From positions 1-64,000 of the forward strand of contig JAKLIF010000004.1 in NCBI GenBank assembly GCA_022709755.1: a stretch of 64,000 nt of DNA. Direction: 5' to 3'. This DNA comes from Elusimicrobiota bacterium. GTDB lineage: Bacteria; Elusimicrobiota; Elusimicrobia; FEN-1173; JAKLIF01. This document shows positions 19,101 through 25,026 of the stretch, in pieces (position 1 is the stretch's first letter; each line of letters begins with the position of its first letter). The position numbers were made by a program, and so were the translations under genes. A model generated the notes under the pieces. The model made no database searches. It was not told where the DNA came from and worked only from the letters and a program-made list of their open reading frames with translations.

Positions 19101-20343
19101 GGTCCATTGGTTCCACACCCTCCACGACGGACGGACCGCCTTCTCCAACAGGTCCCATGCCTCCGACAATCTGCTCTGGCTGGCCTGGGGCGCGTCGGAA
19201 TACGTGAAAGCGACGGGCGACGAGACGCTGCTCGACGAGATGACGTCCTATCTGGAATCAGAGAATCCGTTCCAACCACTGCCGAAGATGAAACACGGCT
19301 GGGGATCCATCTACCTCCGGTCCGCCAAGAAAGATTCCGTCTACCGCCACTGCATGAAATCCATCGACGTCGTCCTCGAAAAACGAATGGGGAAGAACGG
19401 ACTGCCCCTCATCGGGACGGGGGATTGGAACGACGGATTGGACGAGATCGGAAGCCAAGGCCGGGGAGAGAGCGTCTGGCTGGGCTTCTTCCTATATTAC
19501 ATCCTCAACAACATGCTTCCCATCATCGAAAAACGCTGCGGCGCTCAACGCAAGGACCATTACGCCCGGAAGAAGGCCGACCTCGGGGCGGCGCTCGAGA
19601 AGACATGGCGGGGAGACCGGTATCTGCGCGCCATCCATGACGACGGCACAGAGATCGGATTGAAAGACAGCGGGGTCTGGGAGATCGACGCCCTCACGGC
19701 GGCCTGGGCCGTCATGTCCGGCATCAATTGGGAACGGAACGTCACCGTGTTCAACACGGCCCTGCAAGTGCTCGAAAAGGAGAACGTCATCCTGCTGGGA
19801 TGGCCGGCCCTCCGCGAAGACACCAAGCCGTTCCTCGGACGCAGCAGCCACTATCCGGAGGGAGTGCGCGAGAACGGGATGTATTCCCACGGCGTCCAGT
19901 GGCTCGTCGGAGCCGCGCGATTGCTCGCGGAACATTTCGAGAAGGAAGGGGACCGCGCCAAAGCGAAGGAATACAGAGCCCATGCCTGCCGGCTCTGGAC
20001 GAAGATCTCCCCCCTCTCCCATGTGACTCCGGGGGAGATCGAGATCTACGGCGGCCAACCCAACAAACAGGCGGCCGACATGCTCACGACCTTCGATCAA
20101 GGCCGGATGATCTGGCACGGATATACGGGGGCCGCGGGATGGATGCTGCGGCAATTCTTCGAAGGCGTGGTGGGAGCCCGGCTCGTCAACAACCAGGTCG
20201 TTCTCCCCTCGGACCTGCAGGAACCCCGCGGAGACCTCACGATCAACCGGGTTTATCGCGACGTCGTCATCAGCCCGTTGGAAGGACCCACCGCGCACAT
20301 GAAAGAACGCAATCCGGAGATGGGCTATATTCTGAAGAGTTGA
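13111..20343 (+). CDS. Membrane-bound GH94 (cyclic beta-1,2-glucan synthase C-terminal type) with triplicated N-terminal module
   Basis: 2,410 residues. A signal peptide ends near SVAFA (about 48). Three homologous repeats of about 150 residues follow (about 60-205, 218-370, 379-528), each with RGxFNxG, VLxFxY, GVWTK/GIWTK and a closing SGTLxLxLxF-type strand. About 540-1325 is a long polytopic membrane region with roughly fifteen hydrophobic stretches. About 1330-2410 is a GH94 region of the NdvB/ChvB type: a first sandwich with THTHHNAI and PYLEWVL, a second with NSQQNPITPDWPD, then an (alpha/alpha)6 part with GFRDQLQD and the GDWNDG signature at 2104-2109, whose Asp is the usual acid position. 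GH94 enzymes phosphorolyse or trim beta-glucans; in NdvB this domain controls chain length. There is no GT84 domain. It is divergent from the GH144-type operon, and membrane orientation of the GH94 part cannot be settled by eye. Confidence 0.75.
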   Translation: MSHSVRALNEERSRFPNPVRSRSLRSFRYSFLTSILILSTMTSVAFAGIRPAPSPQKEDGASFNLLDAKDRGTFNIGPSKGNISTVSDEKTAQTVLQFDYNVPPKSIVGVWTKNYPTDLKPTTANGVKIGVNVLSPDQTRQISVVVELKGTKEVQRIPLQLKPGWNRTENLIEWKKIGDLKEAVFVVSSTKDGQTVAGSLHLNLDFAKIGTVPKKKGSSSFGLLDGKERGVFNIGSSKGDLSLIYDDAAQRDVLKFNYRTPAKTVVGVWTKGYPSELNENVASGVKVGVKPGRAEQAQQVSLSLEIKGSKETQAVPLAIQAGWNSVEEPLDWAKIGKLKEVVFVVTPNDSNKTVSGTLSLDLNFVKLKPKETPDLAGTPAPLSLLSAAERGVFNMGPAQGTLGVMTDGTEKKDVLKFDYSAPVGSVIGIWTKAFPPEIRPDLINAALIDVNLPEQGQENSISVAVEIKGMKSTQRIPLQLRSGRNSIREFIDWESIGKLTETVVVINPVAKDQTVSGTIHLNIGFIQSSDAPRRGPTAGRKIGLVLLCGLIGAALSFLRGRVFVRRPADPSGESAGCLSSAPTSVLGHLRCDLVFGSTILLTLISTLGIYLLGTLQSPHATTIILLLALGGALIANLWKSALTGKHLTPVETFQNIFLTGLLAATSSSQVLWQNPATWSQLLLKSNLTAALAFLIYHVSNACTLKSTGQHIRLASGSLIVATPYLFGLLLLLQNATLLQNAVGPVVSHFLSAGPLLLADIGRFLVIFLFNEAVANGISLASKGKIVKSLNAHLTILLVSAGVVISPSIADWGSSPLVSRWPEGLRILAGIATAMLSQAGLWVEVYLITGMILDGTYSFEPTGESIARHVQTGLGKGMAYSGFFMTFLYALNLLFHAPAARTLMTSAPLSLGLLFGALVFPFAKTIIESFDGSMSFFERMRYSCKKPMLYARGAIAGWGLAYGLSHGAFQWATPERMGFGLAMGFLASAGASLLRDTVNTLRRRGQLQSWRVYFIDAILGGFIGGMTAFYLDASQVPVIIDKFNLYLSSGLQPKDYTIYALLSKWGRVDLGAFSGGVKLFFNEALAGVITWSVAAWLFAINRTLMEAYFQRDKAPIKHLLSRAGFVELVVNMIHVLRWGLWMSPIINTFLRMMGEATWYNQDGLIRSVMAIYQNITLSPAEFQTWSLNLFISLLAVDAVRILIWIDHMGLRVATLVNLSFIGMNKLDDRIARFIGPDAAQRYIPEGVKRFTTWAPLLIPFYIPRGTDWEFAWSKSLSIQNAAAPCALLPALQSLSASQIILGILSGLLICTGICAAIRLLMGRAARRQEKIYELGNREYKVFLKENGESYSEILRKGYDLTRRSYDVLHPCGRALFVVEPSQAPDSSSRLWPVLGNFPKNQFAGARIERGDGLLRVTHTHHNAIRTVIDIRLPDDDTPAEIWTITLDNMTDTPRSLKVVPYLEWVLDKPDADKGHTQYNRLFPEMEYLDSLNCIIAWSKHSKSMGLIASDVPPEGFLTSRMDFIGRARSLWTPRVLETLDFMPAQDTPACPTFDPIGSLLLNVSLPAKSSQKIHVMVGYSKTALDAVSGFLHPQPSAAPRKQSLKKKSPLIGHGEILPKTPQPYSEFTQQGNRLLVRTPYTPRPYDHAMSNAIGHTVMVTNRGLHTSMSGNSQQNPITPDWPDTVTREVSAEAIYLYDPTMEKWYCPTLHPLNDHSARHECEFGVDGTATFRMTQDTLSTELTVFVPPDEPAGLYLLTIKNNDEHPRRLRVAPYFQIVLTGQAERRHGPLKISEDKDLNALFFENPRNTFRWGPAFASLSIPVDRTVTQRGRFFGTDRGVTHPYFVEKGEPDLTQISDDRPIAGFLGTVDIPARGEKTIAVILGQADTRKQASSIIHKYKHIETAVKSLEKTRQWWLSLMETVKAETDHPEYDWYLNWLKYQGIAERIWARRGFYQTSGAYGFRDQLQDSVNLIWVDPALARKQIILHASQQFIEGDVVHWFHTLHDGRTAFSNRSHASDNLLWLAWGASEYVKATGDETLLDEMTSYLESENPFQPLPKMKHGWGSIYLRSAKKDSVYRHCMKSIDVVLEKRMGKNGLPLIGTGDWNDGLDEIGSQGRGESVWLGFFLYYILNNMLPIIEKRCGAQRKDHYARKKADLGAALEKTWRGDRYLRAIHDDGTEIGLKDSGVWEIDALTAAWAVMSGINWERNVTVFNTALQVLEKENVILLGWPALREDTKPFLGRSSHYPEGVRENGMYSHGVQWLVGAARLLAEHFEKEGDRAKAKEYRAHACRLWTKISPLSHVTPGEIEIYGGQPNKQAADMLTTFDQGRMIWHGYTGAAGWMLRQFFEGVVGARLVNNQVVLPSDLQEPRGDLTINRVYRDVVISPLEGPTAHMKERNPEMGYILKS
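13291..14697 (+). repeat. Three tandem protein-level repeats in the GH94 gene
   Basis: Three consecutive coding repeats of about 145-150 codons begin near 13291, 13765 and 14248. Shared landmarks are L(L/S)xx(K/A)(D/E)RGxFN(I/M)G, VLKF(N/D)Y, VVGVWTK or VIGIWTK, VxxE(L/I)KGxK, QxIPLQL and VSGTLxLxL. DNA identity is modest, so this is an old intragenic triplication rather than a recent one. The module resembles the carbohydrate-binding-like sandwiches of the divergent operon and should be extracytoplasmic because it follows the signal peptide. Confidence 0.7.
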
Positions 20344-20352
20344 ATCTCAATC

Positions 20353-20370
20353 GCCCCGTCGTCTCGGGGC
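20353..20370. terminator. Hairpin between convergent genes
   Basis: GCCCCG-TCGTCT-CGGGGC forms a perfect 6-bp GC stem 9 nt after the GH94 stop codon and in front of the convergent LacI-type gene end. A weaker dyad GGAC-GAAC-GTCC followed by CTTTATAT lies 20 nt further on. Neither has a long U-tract, so termination may be weak or factor-dependent. Confidence 0.4.
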
Positions 20371-20405
20371 CGTGGAGAAGACGGTGAAGAAGGACGAACG
20401 TCCCT

Positions 20406-21200
20406 TTATATCTTCCGGCAGGATTCCCGGATGACGAGACGCCCCTGAAGAACCACCGGGGCCGGTCTCTTTTTCGGAAGTTTCCCCTCCATCTCTTTCA
20501 AAAGCAACTTCGCCGCCATGACCGCCATCTCTTCCAAGGGCTGTCGGATCGTCGTCAAGGGCGGATCGGACCGCCGTGCTTCGGTTACATCGTCGAACCC
20601 CACCACGGAGATATCCTTCGGGACATCCAGTCCCGCACGACGGATCGCCTCCATGGCCCCCAACGCCATGTGATCGTTCGCCGCGAACACGGCGGTCGGA
20701 CGGGGAGAAGCGGATAAAATCCGTCTCATCGCACGGAATCCTCGCCGTCGGTCGAAACGTCCATCGCCCTTCCACCGGGAGAGCCGGCGGAGACGATGAT
20801 TCCCGAGTTCCTTCCGGTATCCCGCATAACGGTCACGCGCGTTTTTCATCTCCATCTTCCCGTTCAGGACGGCGATCCGTTCATGCCCCAAAGAGATCAG
20901 ATACCGCACGGCCCGCCGAGCAGCCCCCTCGTTATCCATGTCGACGGAAAGACACCGGCGGGAGACCGACTGAAGCAGGACCAGGGGGCGACCTGTCTTC
21001 CTGTAACTCAAAAGACGGGCATCGTCCCTCGACGGGGCCAAGAAGAGGGCCCCGTCAGCCGGAAGCACGAGAGGATTCAGCCGGAGGACGATCCGGCGCG
21101 GAGAGAAAAGACGGCGAATGCCGCGGAGGGTCTCACGAAAATACGGGGCGCTCAGATCCGGATGCGGATGCGTATAGACCCCCACAATCCGTCTGGTCAT
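20406..21200 (-). CDS. LacI/GalR-type ligand-binding domain protein lacking the helix-turn-helix
   Basis: 264 residues. The protein starts directly at the periplasmic-binding-like fold (MTRRIVGVYTHPHPDLSAPYF, compare RTIGVVVPDxxNPFF in LacI proteins). It continues with SVDMDNEGAARRAVRYLISLGH, AVFAANDHMALGAMEAIR, ISVVGFDDVTEA and the closing VLQGRLVIRESC, so the whole sensor half is present. The usual 55-60 residue DNA-binding domain is missing: the preceding 28 nt lead straight into the stop of the PF10091 enzyme gene, and the frame has no upstream start codon. It could be a degraded repressor, a stand-alone sensor, or a subunit that joins another protein. It sits at the end of the operon with a glucan hydrolase, so the ligand may be a glucan sugar. 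Confidence 0.7.
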   Translation of the reverse strand: MTRRIVGVYTHPHPDLSAPYFRETLRGIRRLFSPRRIVLRLNPLVLPADGALFLAPSRDDARLLSYRKTGRPLVLLQSVSRRCLSVDMDNEGAARRAVRYLISLGHERIAVLNGKMEMKNARDRYAGYRKELGNHRLRRLSRWKGDGRFDRRRGFRAMRRILSASPRPTAVFAANDHMALGAMEAIRRAGLDVPKDISVVGFDDVTEARRSDPPLTTIRQPLEEMAVMAAKLLLKEMEGKLPKKRPAPVVLQGRLVIRESCRKI

Positions 21201-21228
21201 GCGGTGAAGGGAGAAGCGGAGGGGCCGA

Positions 21229-22683
21229 TCAATAGAATTTTTCCAACGACAACAGGTCTTCCTGCGCCTGGACCGGCGGGTAGGAATGGAATCTCTTCTG
21301 GACCGCCCTGTCGTTCAGATAATTGTTCAAGGCGATGAGGGTCATGGCCTGATCCAAACACAAGTAGCGGGCGGAGCACCGGCCCGTCATCACGTTCACG
21401 CTGTCATAAAAACCATATTCGCCGTAGATGTCCGGGTATTCGAGCAAGGTCCGGATGTTCTCCACCGCCTTCGGAGCGTCCACCATCAACGCCAAAAAAC
21501 TGACATGCGGTGTCACCACTCCTTCGTCGGGATACCCCTTGGACCCCAGGTAAGGAACGCCATATTCCCGATACCCTTCCGACTCATCGGGCACCGCACA
21601 GGGAGAGAAACCCCACACCGGATATCTTTTCTCGTTCAAGGCATAATAGATCTGCAGGTCCAGGACGCGGGAGTTATTGAGTCCCAATCCCTTGGGAGCC
21701 AATCCCTGTTCATCCAGAACCAACGTCGGCATCAGGAATTCGAAGAGACTCCCTCCCCAGGAAGGGACGAAAGCCACGCCGTCGACGCGATAATACCCCG
21801 AGAAGACCTTGGACCCGTCGATCATCTTGTCGCGGCCCTTCGGGGTCTGCTGCTGCCATTTATTATCGGGCGGGAATGTGCGGCTGATCCTCCACCAATG
21901 ATCCCGAGGGACGTCCCCCTTGGCGATGGCGATATAAGAGGTCGCGCGCGGTTCGGTGCAGAACAGCCCATACGTGTAGGGAGGGTATTCGCCCTTGTCT
22001 CCATCGTAACCCAGATAGAGATGCCCCAGGTCCTTCGCATACAACTTCGAAAAATCCACCTGTTTGATCAGCGCGTCCGCGTCGACGCCCACGTGCTCCG
22101 GGAAAGCCTGCCGGGCGATGATCAGACCCGCCACCAGCCATCCGTTATCGACGGAAGAGACGTAATGGGCTTTATGGGAAAAATCGATGGTCGCGTAATA
22201 GTTATAGAAATGGTCATCCCAGCACTCCATCCGACCCAGGGACGTCAACACGGCCCGGATGCGTCCGACGGCCTCGTCGGGGGCCAAAAAACCGAGATCC
22301 ACGGCGGACACGACGCACATCAGATACAGGCCGATATTGGTCGTCGACGTATAGCTGTTCACCTTCGTGAAGCTGGATGTGACAATGATGTTATCCAGCG
22401 GGAGGCCGGTCTCCCGATCGACGATATCGCGGAAGTATCCCCACGTGTCGCTGGCGATCTGGAGCAGGAATTGCCGTTCCGGAAGACCGGCATCGATCTG
22501 TTTCAGCTTCACCGGAGAGAAACGGATCAAACGGGCCTTCTCGTCCTCCTGGGACAACTTCGTTTCCGCCGAGAGGAGGACGGGGCACAACAGGCCGAGC
22601 CACAACAGAAAATGGATTCGTTTCAACCTTTTTCCTTTCCCATGATTTTGAAAGATTTCGTTTGAGCGCAATAAAGATAGCAT
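21229..22683 (-). CDS. Secreted glucoamylase-like glycoside hydrolase (PF10091/GH144-type), single domain
   Basis: 484 residues from the ATG at 22683. A TTG at 22626, 9 nt after a GGAAAGG purine stretch, would give a tidier signal peptide (LKRIHFLLWLGLL...LLSA) and 465 residues. The rest is one (alpha/alpha)6-type domain of the PF10091 family: DRETGLPLDNIIVT, YTSTTNIGLYLMCV, HFYNYYATIDF, HYVSSVDNGWLVAGL, GGSLFEFLMPTLV, PVWGFSPCAVPDE, GVVTPHVSFLAL and GEYGFYDSVN. This set is very like the central domain of cyclic beta-1,2-glucan synthases. No extra binding modules are attached, unlike the enzyme at 3040-5223. It is followed 28 bp later by the LacI-type protein. Likely periplasmic beta-glucan hydrolase; linkage is inferred. 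Confidence 0.75.
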   Translation of the reverse strand: MLSLLRSNEIFQNHGKGKRLKRIHFLLWLGLLCPVLLSAETKLSQEDEKARLIRFSPVKLKQIDAGLPERQFLLQIASDTWGYFRDIVDRETGLPLDNIIVTSSFTKVNSYTSTTNIGLYLMCVVSAVDLGFLAPDEAVGRIRAVLTSLGRMECWDDHFYNYYATIDFSHKAHYVSSVDNGWLVAGLIIARQAFPEHVGVDADALIKQVDFSKLYAKDLGHLYLGYDGDKGEYPPYTYGLFCTEPRATSYIAIAKGDVPRDHWWRISRTFPPDNKWQQQTPKGRDKMIDGSKVFSGYYRVDGVAFVPSWGGSLFEFLMPTLVLDEQGLAPKGLGLNNSRVLDLQIYYALNEKRYPVWGFSPCAVPDESEGYREYGVPYLGSKGYPDEGVVTPHVSFLALMVDAPKAVENIRTLLEYPDIYGEYGFYDSVNVMTGRCSARYLCLDQAMTLIALNNYLNDRAVQKRFHSYPPVQAQEDLLSLEKFY

Positions 22684-22746
22684 GTTAACTATTTTTTGGG
22701 AAGATAAATCCGGTATCCCGCGGCCGATATTCCGTCGACAGTCCGA

Positions 22747-23460
22747 TTACGCCGTGTAACCCATGGATCGGAGGGTTTCCAACTGCCGCCGCGCCGCGTC
22801 GAGATATCCCTGGTCCCGCGAGGTCTCCAGGATATGGCGGAAGATCTGGGCGGCCCGGGCATAGTTTCCCTTCTTCTTATGCAGGTTCCCGAGGATGTTC
22901 TCCAGGAGCGGCGGACAATCCGGGTATTGGATGGCCTCTTCGAGGAGTTCGATGACCTTGTCCATCTGGAATGATTTCCGGAACGCGATGGCCCCCGCAT
23001 ACAGTTGGTACCGCCAGAACGTCGGATCCGCCTTCTTCCCTTCGGCCAACAAGGATAACGCTTCCTCCGCCCTGTTCAGATTGAAAGCCAGCGCTCCCGC
23101 CGCGAACAGATACACGTCATGGAAATAGGGGTCCAGTCCGACAGAGCGGCGGGCATATGTCAGCAAGTGGGGATAAAACGACAGTGAGACGCCGGCGGCC
23201 AATGAATCCGCCTCCCCCTCCTCATGTTCCGTCTCCTCCGACCCATAATATTGGAGGAGCTGGATGAAGGCCAAATCGGCCGCGAACCGCCGCGCTCCGA
23301 TAAAAACACCGGAAACGTCGAGAAGCGCATTGTCCTGCATGGAAGGGGCCCCGAAAAGCGGCCATCGCGGAGTGAAGAAGACTGTGGAGATCGCCTGGGC
23401 CGAGAAAAGAAAGGCCATGAAGAAGATCCCGGCCGTCAGGACTGTTCGTTTGATAGACAT
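22747..23460 (-). CDS. Tetratricopeptide-repeat protein with N-terminal membrane or signal segment
   Basis: 237 residues. The N-terminus has one hydrophobic segment (about 5-25) that ends SAQAIS and may be a signal peptide or an anchor. From about 75 onward the sequence is helical with TPR-like spacing: YFHDVYLFAAGALAFNLNRAEEALSLL, then QLYAGAIAFRK, then ILGNLHKKKGNYARAAQIF, then YLDAARRQLETL. TPR proteins hold partners together; no enzymatic motif is present. It lies 13 bp after the ABC-2 permease and upstream of the second PF10091 enzyme, so it may assist that exporter. No closer functional assignment is possible from sequence. Confidence 0.55.
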   Translation of the reverse strand: MSIKRTVLTAGIFFMAFLFSAQAISTVFFTPRWPLFGAPSMQDNALLDVSGVFIGARRFAADLAFIQLLQYYGSEETEHEEGEADSLAAGVSLSFYPHLLTYARRSVGLDPYFHDVYLFAAGALAFNLNRAEEALSLLAEGKKADPTFWRYQLYAGAIAFRKSFQMDKVIELLEEAIQYPDCPPLLENILGNLHKKKGNYARAAQIFRHILETSRDQGYLDAARRQLETLRSMGYTA

Positions 23461-23473
23461 GAGACTGGTTCGG

Positions 23474-24244
23474 TCAGAATTCTTTCCGGGAGAACAGCGC
23501 GATGCTCAGACTCAGACAGGCGGCGGCGTATAATACCGCGTAAGCGCCCCCCCAAACCCACAGGGACAACGGCGGGGATCCCGGAATGTGCCAGACATCG
23601 CGGTAGTTCAGGAATTGAAAATTCGGCATGATGACGATGATCGTCTTGACGAGGAGGACGGAGAGGACGCTCTCCGATTTGCGGGCCAAAAAGGTCAACT
23701 CCGAACCGAAATGGCCGAGGAGACTGAAGAACAGGGTGAACACCACCGAGGCCACGGCCGAGGAGGAGAAAAGAGAGAAAAAGACAGCCAGGGCCCCGAC
23801 CACGCAGACCTTCAGATAAATGAACGGCAGGGCCGCCAGATAATGCGGATCGAAAGACCAGCCTTTGATTCCCAACAGCGTCACATGGATGACTCCCATC
23901 AGGAGAAGGCTGATGACGACGGAGACGACGAGCCCGAGATAGCGACCGACGATGTAAAATCCGCGGGGCAACGGCCTGGTCAGGAGAAGGTAGATCGTCT
24001 TCGATTCCATCTCCTCCAGCACCAGGGTGACCGCGCCGAACAAGACCGCCACGATCCCGAACAATTCAGTGAGCAGCAAACCCAGGTCGAAGATCACCCG
24101 GACTTCCTGTTCGGCGGCCAAAGCCCCGAACAAGAGGGAGACCCCCATCAACAGGGCGCCGAAAAAGAGCACCACCAGGTAAAGACGGTTCCGGAATTGC
24201 TGGACGAACGTGTATCGCGCAATCGACAACAAGGATTTCATCAT
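23474..24244 (-). CDS. ABC-2 type transporter permease
   Basis: 256 residues from the ATG at 24244, chosen because GGAGGT lies just upstream and the start overlaps the ATPase stop by 4 nt (ATGATGA region); the frame is open further but without a ribosome site. Six hydrophobic stretches are visible: LYLVVLFFGALLMGVSLLFG, LLLTELFGIVAVLFGAVTLV, YLGLVVSVVISLLLMGVIHV, a segment near VCVVGALAVFFSLF, one near VVFTLFFSLLGHF, and a C-terminal LWVWGGAYAVLYAAACLSL. The motif LEEMESKTIYLLLTRPLPR between the second and third segments is typical of ABC-2 permeases. It forms an exporter with the ATPase encoded immediately upstream. Substrate unknown. Confidence 0.75.
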   Translation of the reverse strand: MMKSLLSIARYTFVQQFRNRLYLVVLFFGALLMGVSLLFGALAAEQEVRVIFDLGLLLTELFGIVAVLFGAVTLVLEEMESKTIYLLLTRPLPRGFYIVGRYLGLVVSVVISLLLMGVIHVTLLGIKGWSFDPHYLAALPFIYLKVCVVGALAVFFSLFSSSAVASVVFTLFFSLLGHFGSELTFLARKSESVLSVLLVKTIIVIMPNFQFLNYRDVWHIPGSPPLSLWVWGGAYAVLYAAACLSLSIALFSRKEF

Positions 24245-25008
24245 CGCACCTCCATCGGGCCCGCTGACGTCACGACATCCACGAAAAGGCCTTCCAAACC
24301 GCCCGCGGTCTGCGACCATTCCGATTGGGAGATGACCCGTTGGAGACGCCCTTTCACCAGGATCCCCACCCGGTGACAGACTTTCTCCACCTCGGAGATG
24401 CTGTGGGATGAGAAAAAGACCGTCTTCCCCTGCGCGTTCAGCGATTGGATCAATTCCCGCATCTCCTTCAAGCCGAGGGGATCGAGACCCGTGACCGGCT
24501 CGTCGAAAATAAGGATCTCCGGATCGTGGAGCATGGCCTGAGCCAATCCGATCCGCTGGAGCATTCCCTTGGAATACTCCCGCATCGGCCGGTGCGCGTG
24601 GTCGGTCATCCGCACCGTCTTGAGCACGGACTCAATCCGCGGCCCCATCGTTTCGGAGGGCAAGCCGGAGACGTTCCCATAAAAACGCAACACCTCACGG
24701 GCCGACAGGTACCTGTAGAAATACGGCATTTCCGGGAGATACCCCATCTTCGTCTTGGCCGCGGGATGAGGCATCCGAAGGCCCCAGACGTCGACCGTCC
24801 CCTCCGTCGGGAACAACAACCCGAGGATCAACTTGATGGTGGTCGTCTTCCCCGAACCGTTCAACCCCAGCAGACCGAAGACTTCCCCTTTCTCGACCGT
24901 GAGAGACAACTGTTCCACTCCGAGAGTGGTCCTGACCCGCCCGAGATGCGACCGGCGATAGACCTTCGTGAGGCTGTTTAAAAGAATGGCCGGGTGGGAA
25001 TCGCCCAT
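24241..25008 (-). CDS. ABC transporter ATP-binding protein
   Basis: 255 residues with all ATPase motifs: Walker A GLNGSGKTT (about 48-56), signature YSKGMLQRIGLAQAM, Walker B ILIFDEP followed by VTGLDPLG, and switch His in FFSSHSISE. The closest family pattern is the CcmA/YhaQ-type ATPase that partners ABC-2 permeases. The permease starts within its stop codon and the pair lies directly downstream of serA (18 bp), suggesting transcription from the housekeeping unit. It powers export or membrane remodelling of an unidentified substrate. Confidence 0.85.
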   Translation of the reverse strand: MGDSHPAILLNSLTKVYRRSHLGRVRTTLGVEQLSLTVEKGEVFGLLGLNGSGKTTTIKLILGLLFPTEGTVDVWGLRMPHPAAKTKMGYLPEMPYFYRYLSAREVLRFYGNVSGLPSETMGPRIESVLKTVRMTDHAHRPMREYSKGMLQRIGLAQAMLHDPEILIFDEPVTGLDPLGLKEMRELIQSLNAQGKTVFFSSHSISEVEKVCHRVGILVKGRLQRVISQSEWSQTAGGLEGLFVDVVTSAGPMEVR

Positions 25009-25026
25009 GGTCCGGAGCCTCCTCTT

